Counted from the first letter of the stretch, positions 1-7,464 are shown. The stretch is DNA of 11,228 nt from Burkholderiales bacterium UBA2459 (GCA_002342365.1 DDPV01000025.1:8555-19782), one strand, 5' to 3'. Program-made: numbers and translations. The notes: a model not told the origin generated them from the sequence alone.

Positions 1-1944
1 CCACCCCGAATGCGCGGCCTTGGAGCGGGCTACACACAAATTCTGATTGACGGGGAACGCACGCCTCCGGGATTTTCGATCGACTCACTCACGCCAGAGC
101 AAGTCGAACGCATCGAGATCTTGCGCGCGCCGACGGCCGAAACCGGCGCGCGGGCGATTGGCGGCACCATCAATATCATCACCCGTGAAGGCTTTGTGCG
201 CCGGCTCAATGACCTGCGTCTTGGCGTAGGCATGGAAAACGGACGCGCGTCTCCCGGTGTTTCCTGGACTTACAATAATAGTAACGATCGTTGGATTTAT
301 AACATTTCGATGAGCAGTTTTTACGCCAATCGCGAGGAGCGCGATGCGGCATTGCTGCGCGATGTTCGCCTTGACAACGAACAAGTCATCCGCTCCCAAC
401 GTTCTGAAACTTTTAGCGAAACCCAGCGCTACGGACTCAATCTCACGGCGCGTCTTCAACAACGCGGTGCCATGGGGGAGACGTTTTTGCTGATTCCCTC
501 GCTCTTTCACGCACAAGGCAACACCAAGCGCACCTTCACCTTGAATCAGTTGAGCGGCACACCTGACCCAAGCGCGTCACCCTTTTTCGATTTTGGAAAC
601 GGCGCGGGCAGCAGCGATTTCACCGTTGGCCGGCTCACTGCAAGTTTGCGGCGCAATCTCGCTCCAGGCACGCGCCTTGAAGTCAATAGCTCAGCCTCGG
701 CCTGGGTGAACAAGACCGACAGCGGGCGCCAGGAGTTCAATCGCGCCGGGCTTTTGCTTCGCAGCGCGCAAGAAGACAGCCGTGTTGAAGAACAAAGTCT
801 GAGCTTCACAGGCAAGCTCTCCAAGGTGCTGGAAAACGATCACAGCCTTGTTGCGGGTGTTGAACTTGCGCCTTCCTGGCGCGAGGAGTCCAAGCGCCAA
901 AGCCAGGATGGTGTTTTGATTCTGACCGAGTTTGGCGAGAACCTAAAGGCAAGCAGCCATCGACTCGCCGCATACGCGCAAGACGAGTGGGCTATTTCCC
1001 CGCGTTGGGCCGCCCACGCGGGCATTCGGTGGGAGGCGATCAACACCAAGGGGGAAACCATCAGCGGGAACACCCCCGAAAATCAGTCCTCCGTCTGGAC
1101 GCCGCTTTTTCATACCGTCTGGAAACCGGACGAAAAATCACGGGATCAGGTCCGGCTGAGCCTGACGCGCAGCTATAAATCGCCAACCCTTGCGACCTTG
1201 ATCGCCCGTCCAAGCGTCGACGCACGCTATCCGGTAAGTGGCGGCAACACGGTCGTCAATCCGGACCGCGCAGGCAACCCGGAGTTACGACCCGAACTTG
1301 CCACTGGGGTCGACCTGGCCTTTGAGAGCTATTTTCGCGACGGCGGAAGCCTTAGCGTGAATCTATTTCATCGCGAGATCCGCGACTACATGCGAAGCGT
1401 GACCAGCCTCGAGACCGTGAGTTGGTCAGCGTTTCCGCGCTGGGTCAGTCGCATGCAAAACGTCGGCGATGCCTTCACGCAGGGCATCGAGTTTGAGGCG
1501 AAGTTTCGACTCGATCAAATCTGGCCTGCTGCACCACGTACTGAGATCAAGAGCAATGTGAGCCGCTTCAACTCTGAAGTGAAATCTGTTCCCGGGCCAA
1601 ACAACCGGCTCGATCAGCAACCTCGATTCACCGGTAATGTCGGGCTCGATCACCGTTTTCGTCAGACCCCCTTGCGACTTGGCGGGAATCTGAATTTCAC
1701 ACCCGGCTTTACCACCCGCACGGAAGAAAGCGCGGTGCTTCAATCCGGCCTCAAAAGGGTGTGGGATGCCTATGGACTGTGGATTTTTTCACCGAATTCG
1801 CAAGTGCGCCTCAGCGCAAGCAATTTGCATCCGATCGATTTTGTGAGCACCCGCGCCCAAGTTGTCGGCAGCCTTCGGCAGGAAGTGACCAGCTTTAATC
1901 AGTCCTACATCAACTGGCGGATTCAATGGGAGTTGAAACTATGA
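1..1944 (+). CDS. TonB-dependent outer-membrane receptor, 5'-truncated by the window edge
   Basis: This frame is open from the first base to TGA at 1942-1944 (647 codons), so the true start lies to the left and the ATG at base 10 is internal. The first ~60 residues are the end of a TonB-receptor plug domain: a pattern like QILIDGERTPPG, then a segment like VERIEILRAPTA and the plug-closing GGTINIITR. The rest is a long alternating polar/aromatic sequence typical of the 22-strand beta-barrel, with an N-E-L-R-P-E region (PGNPELRPELATG) and a last-strand segment ending in QWELKL. The protein should import a scarce ligand (siderophore, cobamide or other complex) across the outer membrane using TonB energy. 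The ligand cannot be read from the sequence. The final residue is Leu rather than the usual terminal aromatic. The next gene starts 16 bases downstream. Confidence 0.93.
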   Translation, partial: PPRMRGLGAGYTQILIDGERTPPGFSIDSLTPEQVERIEILRAPTAETGARAIGGTINIITREGFVRRLNDLRLGVGMENGRASPGVSWTYNNSNDRWIYNISMSSFYANREERDAALLRDVRLDNEQVIRSQRSETFSETQRYGLNLTARLQQRGAMGETFLLIPSLFHAQGNTKRTFTLNQLSGTPDPSASPFFDFGNGAGSSDFTVGRLTASLRRNLAPGTRLEVNSSASAWVNKTDSGRQEFNRAGLLLRSAQEDSRVEEQSLSFTGKLSKVLENDHSLVAGVELAPSWREESKRQSQDGVLILTEFGENLKASSHRLAAYAQDEWAISPRWAAHAGIRWEAINTKGETISGNTPENQSSVWTPLFHTVWKPDEKSRDQVRLSLTRSYKSPTLATLIARPSVDARYPVSGGNTVVNPDRAGNPELRPELATGVDLAFESYFRDGGSLSVNLFHREIRDYMRSVTSLETVSWSAFPRWVSRMQNVGDAFTQGIEFEAKFRLDQIWPAAPRTEIKSNVSRFNSEVKSVPGPNNRLDQQPRFTGNVGLDHRFRQTPLRLGGNLNFTPGFTTRTEESAVLQSGLKRVWDAYGLWIFSPNSQVRLSASNLHPIDFVSTRAQVVGSLRQEVTSFNQSYINWRIQWELKL

Positions 1945-1960
1945 GTGAGCAGGCAAAGGC

Positions 1961-2293
1961 ATGAATGTTTCTTCACAAACCTTCTGGATCGCGATTGGTT
2001 TTGCGGGTCAGGCGCTTTTTTCGGCACGCTTTCTCATCCAGTGGATTGCAAGCGAACGGGCAAAGAAAAGCGTGGTGCCCAAACTCTTTTGGTACTTCAG
2101 CCTTGCGGGTGGCGCAACGCTTTTCGCCTACGCCGTTTGGCGTGAGGATCCCGTCTTCATGGTCGGGCAGGCGTTTGGCCTGATCGTCTACATTCGCAAC
2201 CTCTGGCTGATCCGCCACGAACATGATGCGCAGCCTCAGGAGGCATCGCTCAGTTCGCTTGGCAGCACCGACACAGCCGCAAAACGGGACTAA
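1961..2293 (+). CDS. Small LAB_N-domain membrane protein (lipid-A-disaccharide synthase N-terminal-like)
   Basis: This 110-residue inner-membrane protein has three hydrophobic helices at about residues 7-27, 42-60 and 65-85. The pattern R-F-L-I-Q-W-I-A-S-E-R followed by S-V-V-P-K-L-F-W-Y-F-S is the hallmark of the LAB_N domain (PF07578), named from an N-terminal extension of some LpxB proteins. Here the domain stands alone with a hydrophilic tail of ~25 residues. Stand-alone LAB_N proteins are often found near glycosyltransferases or lipid-A modification genes and may act in lipid-linked sugar handling, but their function is not established and no such partner is in this window. ATG 1961 was chosen because it gives a full first helix; GAGCAGG at 1947-1953 is a weak ribosome site. 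The gene lies 16 bases after the receptor and 7 bases before the monooxygenase, so it is probably co-transcribed. Confidence 0.85.
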   Translation: MNVSSQTFWIAIGFAGQALFSARFLIQWIASERAKKSVVPKLFWYFSLAGGATLFAYAVWREDPVFMVGQAFGLIVYIRNLWLIRHEHDAQPQEASLSSLGSTDTAAKRD

Positions 2294-2300
2294 GCTTCGC

Positions 2301-3311
2301 ATGGCTCAATCGCTCAGCTTATCGGTTCTGGATCAAAGCATCGCGATGGCAAATGCACCGCAATCACAGGCGATCGTCAACAGTCTCGATCTTGCTCAGC
2401 ATTGCGAATCATTAGGCTTCAAGCGTTTTTGGGTGTCAGAGCATCACAACAGCGACAGCATCGTCGGGAGCGCACCCGAAGTGCTGATGGCTGCGATCGC
2501 GGCAAAAACCGACCGGATCCGCATCGGAAGCGCAGGCGTGATGCTGCCGCATTACTCATCGCTCAAGGTTGCAGAACAATTTCGAGTACTCGAAGCGCTT
2601 GCACCCGGCCGGATCGATCTGGGTCTTGGGCGCGCTCCCGGCTCCGATCGCTTGACTGCGATGGCGCTAAACCCCTATGGTTTGGGCGCCGATCAGTTCC
2701 CCAATCAGGTTCTCGACCTGCAAGCCTGGGTAAGCGGCAATGCACTGCTTGCGGATCATCCTTTTGCCAGCGTGAAGGCACACCCGCAGGGACCGGGTTA
2801 CCCTGAAATGTGGATTCTCGGAAGCTCTGATTATGGGGCGCAGCTGGCAGCCTATCTTGGCCTGCCCTACGCTTTTGCGTATTTCTTCTCCGAAGGCACG
2901 GGGGTTGAACTGGCGCTCGATTTGTATCGACGCCACTACCGTCCGAGCGAGCGTTTTCCTGAGCCCAAAGCAACGATTTGTGTTTGGGCACTTGCGGCCG
3001 ACAGTGAAGCGCAAGCGAGGCATCTGCTCAAGACCCGGGAGCATTGGCGCGTCGGTTTTGAGCAGGGCAGGCGCAATCCGCTGGTTTCGCCTGAGGAGGC
3101 AGAAAAATATCCCTACAACCAGGCAGAGTTGGCTGCAGTTGAGTCGGTACGACGCAAGGCAATCGTCGGCACCCCCTCCCAGGTTGCCGAAAAACTGTCA
3201 AAGCTCGCCGAGGGACTCGGGCTTGATGAGATCGTCATCAACACCTGGGCCTACGACCATCAGGCGCGAAAACACTCCTACCGTTTGATCGCAGAAGCCT
3301 TCGGTCATTGA
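2301..3311 (+). CDS. Luciferase-like (LLM class) flavin-dependent monooxygenase, MsnO8-type
   Basis: This 336-residue protein has the bacterial-luciferase TIM-barrel fold signature. The N-terminus reads LSLSVLDQS, a W-V-S-E-H-H-N motif ends at residue 50, SAPEVL follows at about 57-62, and residues 102-114 read PGRIDLGLGRAPG. This is the pattern of the single-component-annotated LLM oxidoreductases related to MsnO8 and E. coli YhbW. Such enzymes use reduced FMN and oxygen to oxidise an organic substrate; the substrate here is unknown. The start is ATG 2301, because homologues begin just before the LSVLD strand. An upstream in-frame ATG at 2223 would add 26 unrelated residues and overlap the preceding gene. 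The ribosome site is weak (ACGGGA at 2284-2289). The stop overlaps the end of the convergent aldolase-family gene by 7 bp. Confidence 0.9.
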   Translation: MAQSLSLSVLDQSIAMANAPQSQAIVNSLDLAQHCESLGFKRFWVSEHHNSDSIVGSAPEVLMAAIAAKTDRIRIGSAGVMLPHYSSLKVAEQFRVLEALAPGRIDLGLGRAPGSDRLTAMALNPYGLGADQFPNQVLDLQAWVSGNALLADHPFASVKAHPQGPGYPEMWILGSSDYGAQLAAYLGLPYAFAYFFSEGTGVELALDLYRRHYRPSERFPEPKATICVWALAADSEAQARHLLKTREHWRVGFEQGRRNPLVSPEEAEKYPYNQAELAAVESVRRKAIVGTPSQVAEKLSKLAEGLGLDEIVINTWAYDHQARKHSYRLIAEAFGH

Positions 3312-4051
3312 TCGTAACCAGGGTTTAAACGATTTAATCGTCGTAACAAGGCAGGCCAGACCAGCACACTGGCGTCCATGCCAGCGGTCGCTTTCAAAAC
3401 CGCCTGCTCTGTACCGTCAAGAATATGCTGCCGGATCTGTTGAAGGTCGGCAGCGCCTGACTGTGCGGCGATCTGGATCTGGCAGGCGCGCTCTAGCGTA
3501 AACATCAACAAGAACGCCGACGCCATACTGGCCCCCACGGTCAATAGGCCATGGTTGCGAAGGATGAGCGCTTGTTTGCTTCCAAGATTGCTTTGCAAGC
3601 GTTGCTTTTCATCATCACGAACCGCCAGGCCCTCGTAGTCGTGATAAGCAAGCAAAGGCAGGATTACCGAAGCCTGCTGCGAAATCGGCAAGAGCCCTTG
3701 CGCTTGGGCGGCAACCGCCACACCGGCTGTTGTGTGCGTGTGAAGCACGCAGAGCACATCATCGCGCGCCTCATGGATTGCCGAATGGATCACAAAGCCT
3801 GCGGGATTCACAGGATAAGGAGCGGGAATGACCGGATGTCCGGACCGATCAACTTTCACAAGATGCGATGCACTGATCTCGTCGAACATCATCCCGTAGG
3901 GATTGATCAGAAAGTGATGATCTGCGCCCGGAACGCGGGCTGAAATATGGGTGAAGACCAGATCATCCCAGCCGAACATCGCAACCAGTCGATAACAGGC
4001 GGCCAGGTCGCAACGCAATTGCCACTCGACTTCTGAAACTTGATCTTTCAT
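3305..4051 (-). CDS. Class II aldolase/adducin-family protein
   Basis: This 248-residue protein has the class II aldolase fold. Its zinc ligands are visible as H104 and H106 (in LHTHT) and H167 (in RNHGLL), with the N-terminal helix and TH(I/L)S-A-R pattern at residues 34-39. The catalytic glutamate of L-fuculose-1-phosphate aldolase (E73, four residues before a conserved His) aligns here with glycine 85 in NPAGFVIH. This fits the many proteobacterial adducin-like members of unknown reaction better than a proven sugar-phosphate aldolase. The start ATG (complement of 4049-4051) has a good AAGGAG site on the minus strand. It is the only minus-strand gene here, converging on the monooxygenase and divergent from the glutathione transferase. 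Its partner pathway is unclear; a role in processing a hydroxy-dicarboxylate would be speculation. Confidence 0.88.
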   Translation of the reverse strand: MKDQVSEVEWQLRCDLAACYRLVAMFGWDDLVFTHISARVPGADHHFLINPYGMMFDEISASHLVKVDRSGHPVIPAPYPVNPAGFVIHSAIHEARDDVLCVLHTHTTAGVAVAAQAQGLLPISQQASVILPLLAYHDYEGLAVRDDEKQRLQSNLGSKQALILRNHGLLTVGASMASAFLLMFTLERACQIQIAAQSGAADLQQIRQHILDGTEQAVLKATAGMDASVLVWPALLRRLNRLNPGYDQ

Positions 4052-4055
4052 AAGA

Positions 4056-4064
4056 CTCCTTTTT
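4056..4064 (-). promoter_or_regulatory. Ribosome binding site of the aldolase-family gene
   Basis: Read on the minus strand this is AAAAAGGAG, ending 4 bases before the ATG at 4051. It is a strong Shine-Dalgarno match and supports that start. Confidence 0.7.
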
Positions 4065-4090
4065 CGCCGACGCGGCTACGCTCAACAGCT

Positions 4091-4122
4091 TAGGATCTAA
4101 TCCAGCTAGGATCCAGTCCAGC
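4091..4122. repeat. Tandem 16-bp direct repeat in the divergent spacer
   Basis: Two adjacent copies, TAGGATCTAATCCAGC (4091-4106) and TAGGATCCAGTCCAGC (4107-4122), match at 14 of 16 positions. Each copy holds a small dyad (GGAT, 3 bases, ATCC in the first; GGAT, 3 bases, GTCC in the second). The pair lies between the divergent aldolase-family and glutathione-transferase genes, 22 bases before the start codon of the latter. Position and symmetry suit an operator or activator site, but no regulator gene is present in the window, so the role is inferred. I see no convincing -35/-10 pair in the 93-bp spacer. Confidence 0.6.
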
Positions 4123-4132
4123 ACTTATTTTC

Positions 4133-4137
4133 AAGGA
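4133..4137 (+). promoter_or_regulatory. Ribosome binding site of the glutathione transferase gene
   Basis: AAGGA with 7 bases to the ATG at 4145. It fixes the start used for that gene. Confidence 0.6.
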
Positions 4138-4144
4138 AATCACG

Positions 4145-4774
4145 ATGACAGCCATCAAGCTTTTTGCTTACGACACCCCAAACGCGCGCAAAGTCTCCGT
4201 CGCTCTGGAGGAAATGGAACTCGACTACACGGTGCAAATTGTTGACATCACCAAAGATGAGCAGTTTCACCCAGAATTTTTGGCGATCAGCCCAAACAAC
4301 AAAATTCCTGCGATCACCGACCCTGATGGCCCGGATGCAAGGCCGATTCACATCTTTGAGTCCGGCGCAATCCTCATCTATTTGGCAGAAAAGTCCCAGC
4401 GCTTTCTGCCCGCTGACCCCCGAAGGCGGATTCAGACAATCGAGTGGTTGATGTTTCAAATGGGCGGTTTCGGACCCATGCCCGGCCAGGTTCATCATTT
4501 TCTCGGGCTTGAAAGCGTCGAGGATCAGCGTTATGGTTTGCAGCGCTTTAGCCGTGAGACCCGCCGGCTTTATGGGGTGATGGACCGTCGACTTGCGCAA
4601 GTGCCCTATTTTGCAGAGGAAATCTCCATTGCCGATTTCGCCATTCTGGGTTGGGCCTGGCGCCACCCGCGGCATCAAATCGATCTGGCAGAGTTTCCCC
4701 ATGTCCGGGATTGGTATCAGCGCATGATGGCCAGGGAGGCCACGCAGCGTGGCTTTGCGGTCTCGCTCAAGTAA
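4145..4774 (+). CDS. yfcG: YfcG-like (Nu-class) glutathione S-transferase / disulfide reductase
   Basis: This 209-residue cytosolic protein has a thioredoxin-fold domain (about 1-85) and an all-helical domain (about 90-209). The active-site T11-P12-N13 matches the Thr/Asn glutathione-binding site of E. coli YfcG. SPNNKIPAI with the cis-proline P55, F-E-S-G-A-I-L-I-Y-L-A-E-K at about 71-83 and the GPM-x-GQ-x-HHF stretch at about 110-119 also follow YfcG closely. Nu-class enzymes have weak transferase activity on standard substrates and act as glutathione-dependent disulfide reductases. The gene is preceded by a tandem repeat and followed by a 99-bp spacer before the transporter operon, so it is probably its own transcription unit. 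A link to the downstream catabolic genes is possible but not shown. Confidence 0.92.
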   Translation: MTAIKLFAYDTPNARKVSVALEEMELDYTVQIVDITKDEQFHPEFLAISPNNKIPAITDPDGPDARPIHIFESGAILIYLAEKSQRFLPADPRRRIQTIEWLMFQMGGFGPMPGQVHHFLGLESVEDQRYGLQRFSRETRRLYGVMDRRLAQVPYFAEEISIADFAILGWAWRHPRHQIDLAEFPHVRDWYQRMMAREATQRGFAVSLK

Positions 4775-4873
4775 AGGGGCTGCGATTGGGAGCGTCCCGC
4801 GAAATTACCGTTTAAGTTATATGGAAGAGACTCACAAATCCGAGCGCAAAAAGTCACAAAAGGAGATGAACCC
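4775..4873 (+). promoter_or_regulatory. Leader region of the transporter-catabolic operon
   Basis: This 99-base non-coding spacer is the only sizeable gap before the long run of seven + strand genes, so the operon promoter most likely lies here. A strong ribosome site, AAAAGGAG at 4858-4865, sits 8 bases before the ATG at 4874. GGGA-GCG-TCCC at 4788-4798 could form a small hairpin but has no U-tract, so it is not a convincing terminator for the preceding gene. An AT-rich TTATAT at 4817-4822 is a possible -10, but no properly spaced -35 is visible. Confidence 0.4.
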
Positions 4874-5878
4874 ATGCGATCAACTACACGGCGCCGTTTT
4901 TTAAAGCAGGCTGGCACTTTTTGTGTTGCAACCAGCTGCCTAAGTCAAAGCGACCTTGTCCAGGCGACTGACCTGACGGTCACGCACTTTGGCCAAGGCA
5001 TGTATGGCGTGCCCTTTGCGGTTGCCAAAGACAAGGGGTGGTTTAAAGAAATGGCAGGACTTGAGGTTAGCGGTTTTATCACCTCAGCAGGCGGTGGCAC
5101 TACGATCCGCAATGCATTGGCATCCGATATTCCCTATGGTGAAGTTGCCGTACCTGCAGCGATTGCAGCCATTCAGCAAGGCGTTGAATTAAGCATCGTC
5201 CATGCTGGCGTTGCCTCGGTGGCCGATCAGGTGTGGATTACACGAAACAACGATCAAAGCATCAAGACTTTTTCCGATCTTGCGGGTAAAAAACTCGGCT
5301 ATTCGAGTCCACGCTCGGTCACCGATATGATCACGACGATGATGCTTGAAGCCAACAAGCTCAGCGGCAAGGTTGAACGAAAAGCGATTGGGTCGATCTC
5401 GGCCGGATTGACCGCATTACGTGAAGGCTTGGTCGATATGACCTATGTCACTGAACCGGTATGGAGCAAGGAAAAAGCAAACTACCGCCTCGTTTGGGTC
5501 TCAACGGATATCGCACCGCGCGTCACGCAAACCGTGGGTATCGTGAAAACGGACTTTTTGAAAAAGAATCCGAAAGTGATTCAAGGCATCATCGCGGCAA
5601 GGCGAAAAGGTGTGGAGTTTGTTCAAAGCAATCCCGTCGAAGCCGCCCAAATCCTTGCCAAGGAATACAAAATCGAAGCCGCACATGCAAAGTCCGCCAT
5701 CGAGAATATTCTCAAGGTCAAGGGCCAATATTGGAGTCCGGGGAGCTTCGATTACGAAGGCATGGGTACCATGCTGCGTGGTCTTCAACTGGTCAAAGCG
5801 ATTCCTGAAGGCCCCTTCGACTGGAGTAAGGTGATCAATGACAGTTTATTGCCCGCGGATTTGCGCACGAGCAAATGA
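4874..5878 (+). CDS. ABC transporter periplasmic substrate-binding protein (NMT1/SsuA-like) with Tat signal
   Basis: This 334-residue protein begins with a twin-arginine signal: T5-R6-R7-R8-F9-L10-K11 matches the S/T-R-R-x-F-L-K consensus. A short hydrophobic stretch follows, with likely cleavage after A31 (VQA). Tat export suggests that the protein folds before export. The mature part follows the NMT1/THI5 and SsuA/NrtA/TauA pattern: G-x-x-G-V-P-F-A-V-A-K-D-K-G-W-F, a G-G-G-T-T segment, D-L-A-G-K-K-L-G-Y and an acidic TEPVW site. It should capture a small organic solute in the periplasm and feed the two permeases encoded downstream. Related proteins bind sulfonates, pyrimidine precursors, phthalate or nitrate, so fold alone does not give the ligand. 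The stop overlaps the next start (ATGA). Confidence 0.92.
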   Translation: MRSTTRRRFLKQAGTFCVATSCLSQSDLVQATDLTVTHFGQGMYGVPFAVAKDKGWFKEMAGLEVSGFITSAGGGTTIRNALASDIPYGEVAVPAAIAAIQQGVELSIVHAGVASVADQVWITRNNDQSIKTFSDLAGKKLGYSSPRSVTDMITTMMLEANKLSGKVERKAIGSISAGLTALREGLVDMTYVTEPVWSKEKANYRLVWVSTDIAPRVTQTVGIVKTDFLKKNPKVIQGIIAARRKGVEFVQSNPVEAAQILAKEYKIEAAHAKSAIENILKVKGQYWSPGSFDYEGMGTMLRGLQLVKAIPEGPFDWSKVINDSLLPADLRTSK

Positions 5879-6672
5879 GCGGCGCCATCGTTGCATCGCT
5901 ACAAGCTGTTGAGCGGATCTACCCGGGGATAGGCAAGCAACAAGCGGTCCACGCGCTCGGTCCGATCGACCTGGCACTGAGACAAGGCGAGTTTTTCTCG
6001 GTCGTCGGCCCTTCCGGCTGCGGCAAGTCGACACTGCTCGACGTACTCGCCGGACTCTCCACGACAACCCGCGGTGAGGCGCGGTTTGAAGGCCGTTTAC
6101 TGCAAGCTGGCGTCCCCGAAGGCGTTGGCGTTGTCTTTCAGGAGGATTCAAGCTTTCCATGGCTCAATGTGCGTGACAACGCCAGTTTCGGGCTTCGTCG
6201 TCGCGGCGTTGCTCAATCCGAAGTTAAGCGTCTCGTCGATGAGGCCTTGGCGATGGTCGGACTTGAAGCCTTCGCCGAAAGCTATCCTGCGCAGCTTTCA
6301 GGCGGCATGCGGCAGCGGCTCTGCATTGCCCGCACGCTGGTCATGCGACCACGGTTGCTGCTTCTTGATGAACCTTTCGGAGCGCTTGATCAGCAGACCC
6401 GCTTATTGATGGGCGATGAACTGTTGCGTATTTGGCGGGAGACCAAGGCCACCGTGTTATTGATTACCCATGCGCTTGATGAGGCCGCCATGCTATCGGA
6501 TCGTGTGGCGGTTATGTCAGCCAGACCCGGACGCTTCATCGATTTGATTGAAACAGGCTGGCCGGCATCCCGAGACAGTCGTAATGTTTCCGATCCAAAT
6601 TTCGGAGCGATTACTGCCAGGCTTTGGGATCGCCTGCGCGCTGAATCTTTGAAGGCAATGCCCGCGCGATGA
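5875..6672 (+). CDS. ABC transporter ATP-binding subunit (SsuB/TauB-like)
   Basis: This 265-residue ATPase has every catalytic element: Walker A GPSGCGKST at 45-53, Q-loop Q89, signature LSGGMRQR at 141-148, Walker B LLLLDEP at 161-167, D-loop around 169-172 and H-loop H199. It lacks the C-terminal regulatory domain of sugar or polyamine importers, as expected for the SsuB/TauB/NrtD group. It should form a cytoplasmic dimer under the two permeases encoded next and power import of the ligand held by the upstream binding protein. The start codon ATG overlaps the stop of the binding-protein gene in ATGA, indicating translational coupling. No strong separate ribosome site is visible. Confidence 0.96.
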   Translation: MSGAIVASLQAVERIYPGIGKQQAVHALGPIDLALRQGEFFSVVGPSGCGKSTLLDVLAGLSTTTRGEARFEGRLLQAGVPEGVGVVFQEDSSFPWLNVRDNASFGLRRRGVAQSEVKRLVDEALAMVGLEAFAESYPAQLSGGMRQRLCIARTLVMRPRLLLLDEPFGALDQQTRLLMGDELLRIWRETKATVLLITHALDEAAMLSDRVAVMSARPGRFIDLIETGWPASRDSRNVSDPNFGAITARLWDRLRAESLKAMPAR

Positions 6673-6713
6673 GTCGGTCTAGTCAATCACTGACCCCGAA
6701 TCACCGTCCGTGA
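6669..6713 (+). other. 14-codon ORF joining the ATPase and permease genes, or the misread true N-terminus of the permease
   Basis: ATG at 6669 overlaps the ATPase stop (ATGA). The frame encodes MSRSSQSLTPNHRP and stops at 6711-6713, overlapping the GTG at 6710 of the permease in GTGA. Both junctions are ideal for coupled translation. One extra base in the C-run at 6694-6697 would instead fuse this ORF to the permease and give it a normal ATGA-coupled start with a basic and serine-rich cytoplasmic leader. No slippery heptamer is present, so programmed frameshifting is not supported. Confidence 0.45.
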
Positions 6714-7462
6714 GCCGAGCTGCCCGTTATCGTTTTTTCATGATCCTGGTCTTGATCGGGATACTCGAATCGGCATGCCGTATGGCGTGGATCGATCCCA
6801 TCGCAGTGATTGCGCCATCAAAAATGTTTCAAGGCGCGGTCAGTCTTCTCGCATCAGGTCAATACGCCGAGGATATTTTGCTCACGCTGCAAACCGTGGC
6901 CGCAGCGCTTGTGATCTCGGTCATCACCGGTTTCGGACTCGGGCTGCTGCTTTTTCGACTTCCAAGACTTAAGGCTGCCGCAGACCCATTTCTGGCAAGT
7001 TACTACGCCATTCCGATGTTTATGTTTTATCCGCTTTTTATCGTGATGTTCGGACTCAATCGCTGGCCTCTGGTTGCGATTGGCTTTGTTTTCTCATTTA
7101 TTGCGATGGCCATCAATACCGTCGACGGATTAAACCGTGTGCCCAGGGTGTTGATGCGGGTTGGCCAGAGCATGAATCTTTCAGCCTGGCAGCGGATTCG
7201 GTTCATTCAACTGCCTGCTGCGGCGCCCTATTTGTTTACCGGGGTTAAGCTGGCCGTGGTTTACGCTTTTATTGGCGTCATCGCGGGCGAATTTGTCTTA
7301 GCGGGTGCCGGTTTCGGGTATCGCATCGCCTTTGCGTACAACGCCTTTGACAACGCAACCATGTATGGGCTCTTGGTCCTGCTCATCGGAGGCGTTGGCG
7401 GATTGAACCTTAGCCTGTATCGCTGGGAGCGCTTGATTCACGAACGCAGGGGTGGCCGTTAA
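6710..7462 (+). CDS. ABC transporter permease 1 (SsuC/TauC family)
   Basis: This 250-residue membrane protein has about six hydrophobic helices (near residues 9-25, 60-82, 100-116, 119-137, 175-196 and 218-236). It carries the cytoplasmic coupling (EAA-type) loop at about 137-170, with the order V-P-R-V-L-M-R-V-G-Q-S-M-N-L ... R-I-R-F-I-Q-L-P. It should form half of the membrane channel. The frame has a stop at 6680-6682, so the usable starts are GTG 6710 and ATG 6740. GTG is preferred because ATG 6740 would begin inside the first helix, but no ribosome site precedes it. An indel near 6694-6697 could hide an earlier ATG start. The N-terminus is therefore the least certain part. Confidence 0.9.
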   Translation: MSRAARYRFFMILVLIGILESACRMAWIDPIAVIAPSKMFQGAVSLLASGQYAEDILLTLQTVAAALVISVITGFGLGLLLFRLPRLKAAADPFLASYYAIPMFMFYPLFIVMFGLNRWPLVAIGFVFSFIAMAINTVDGLNRVPRVLMRVGQSMNLSAWQRIRFIQLPAAAPYLFTGVKLAVVYAFIGVIAGEFVLAGAGFGYRIAFAYNAFDNATMYGLLVLLIGGVGGLNLSLYRWERLIHERRGGR

Positions 7463-7464
7463 TC

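Noticed and set aside
2223..2300. Longer N-terminus for the flavin monooxygenase from ATG 2223
   Set aside because: The 26 added residues do not resemble the family, and the extension overlaps the LAB_N gene; homologues start at the LSVLD strand.
3329..3341. Short hairpin ACGAT-TTA-ATCGT near the convergent gene ends, possible terminator
   Set aside because: The stem is only 5 bp and AT-rich, there is no U-tract on either strand, and it lies inside the aldolase-family coding region.
4106..4702. Open minus-strand frame of 198 codons opposite the glutathione transferase
   Set aside because: The + strand protein matches YfcG end to end; the antisense frame has no domain and would cross the tandem repeat.
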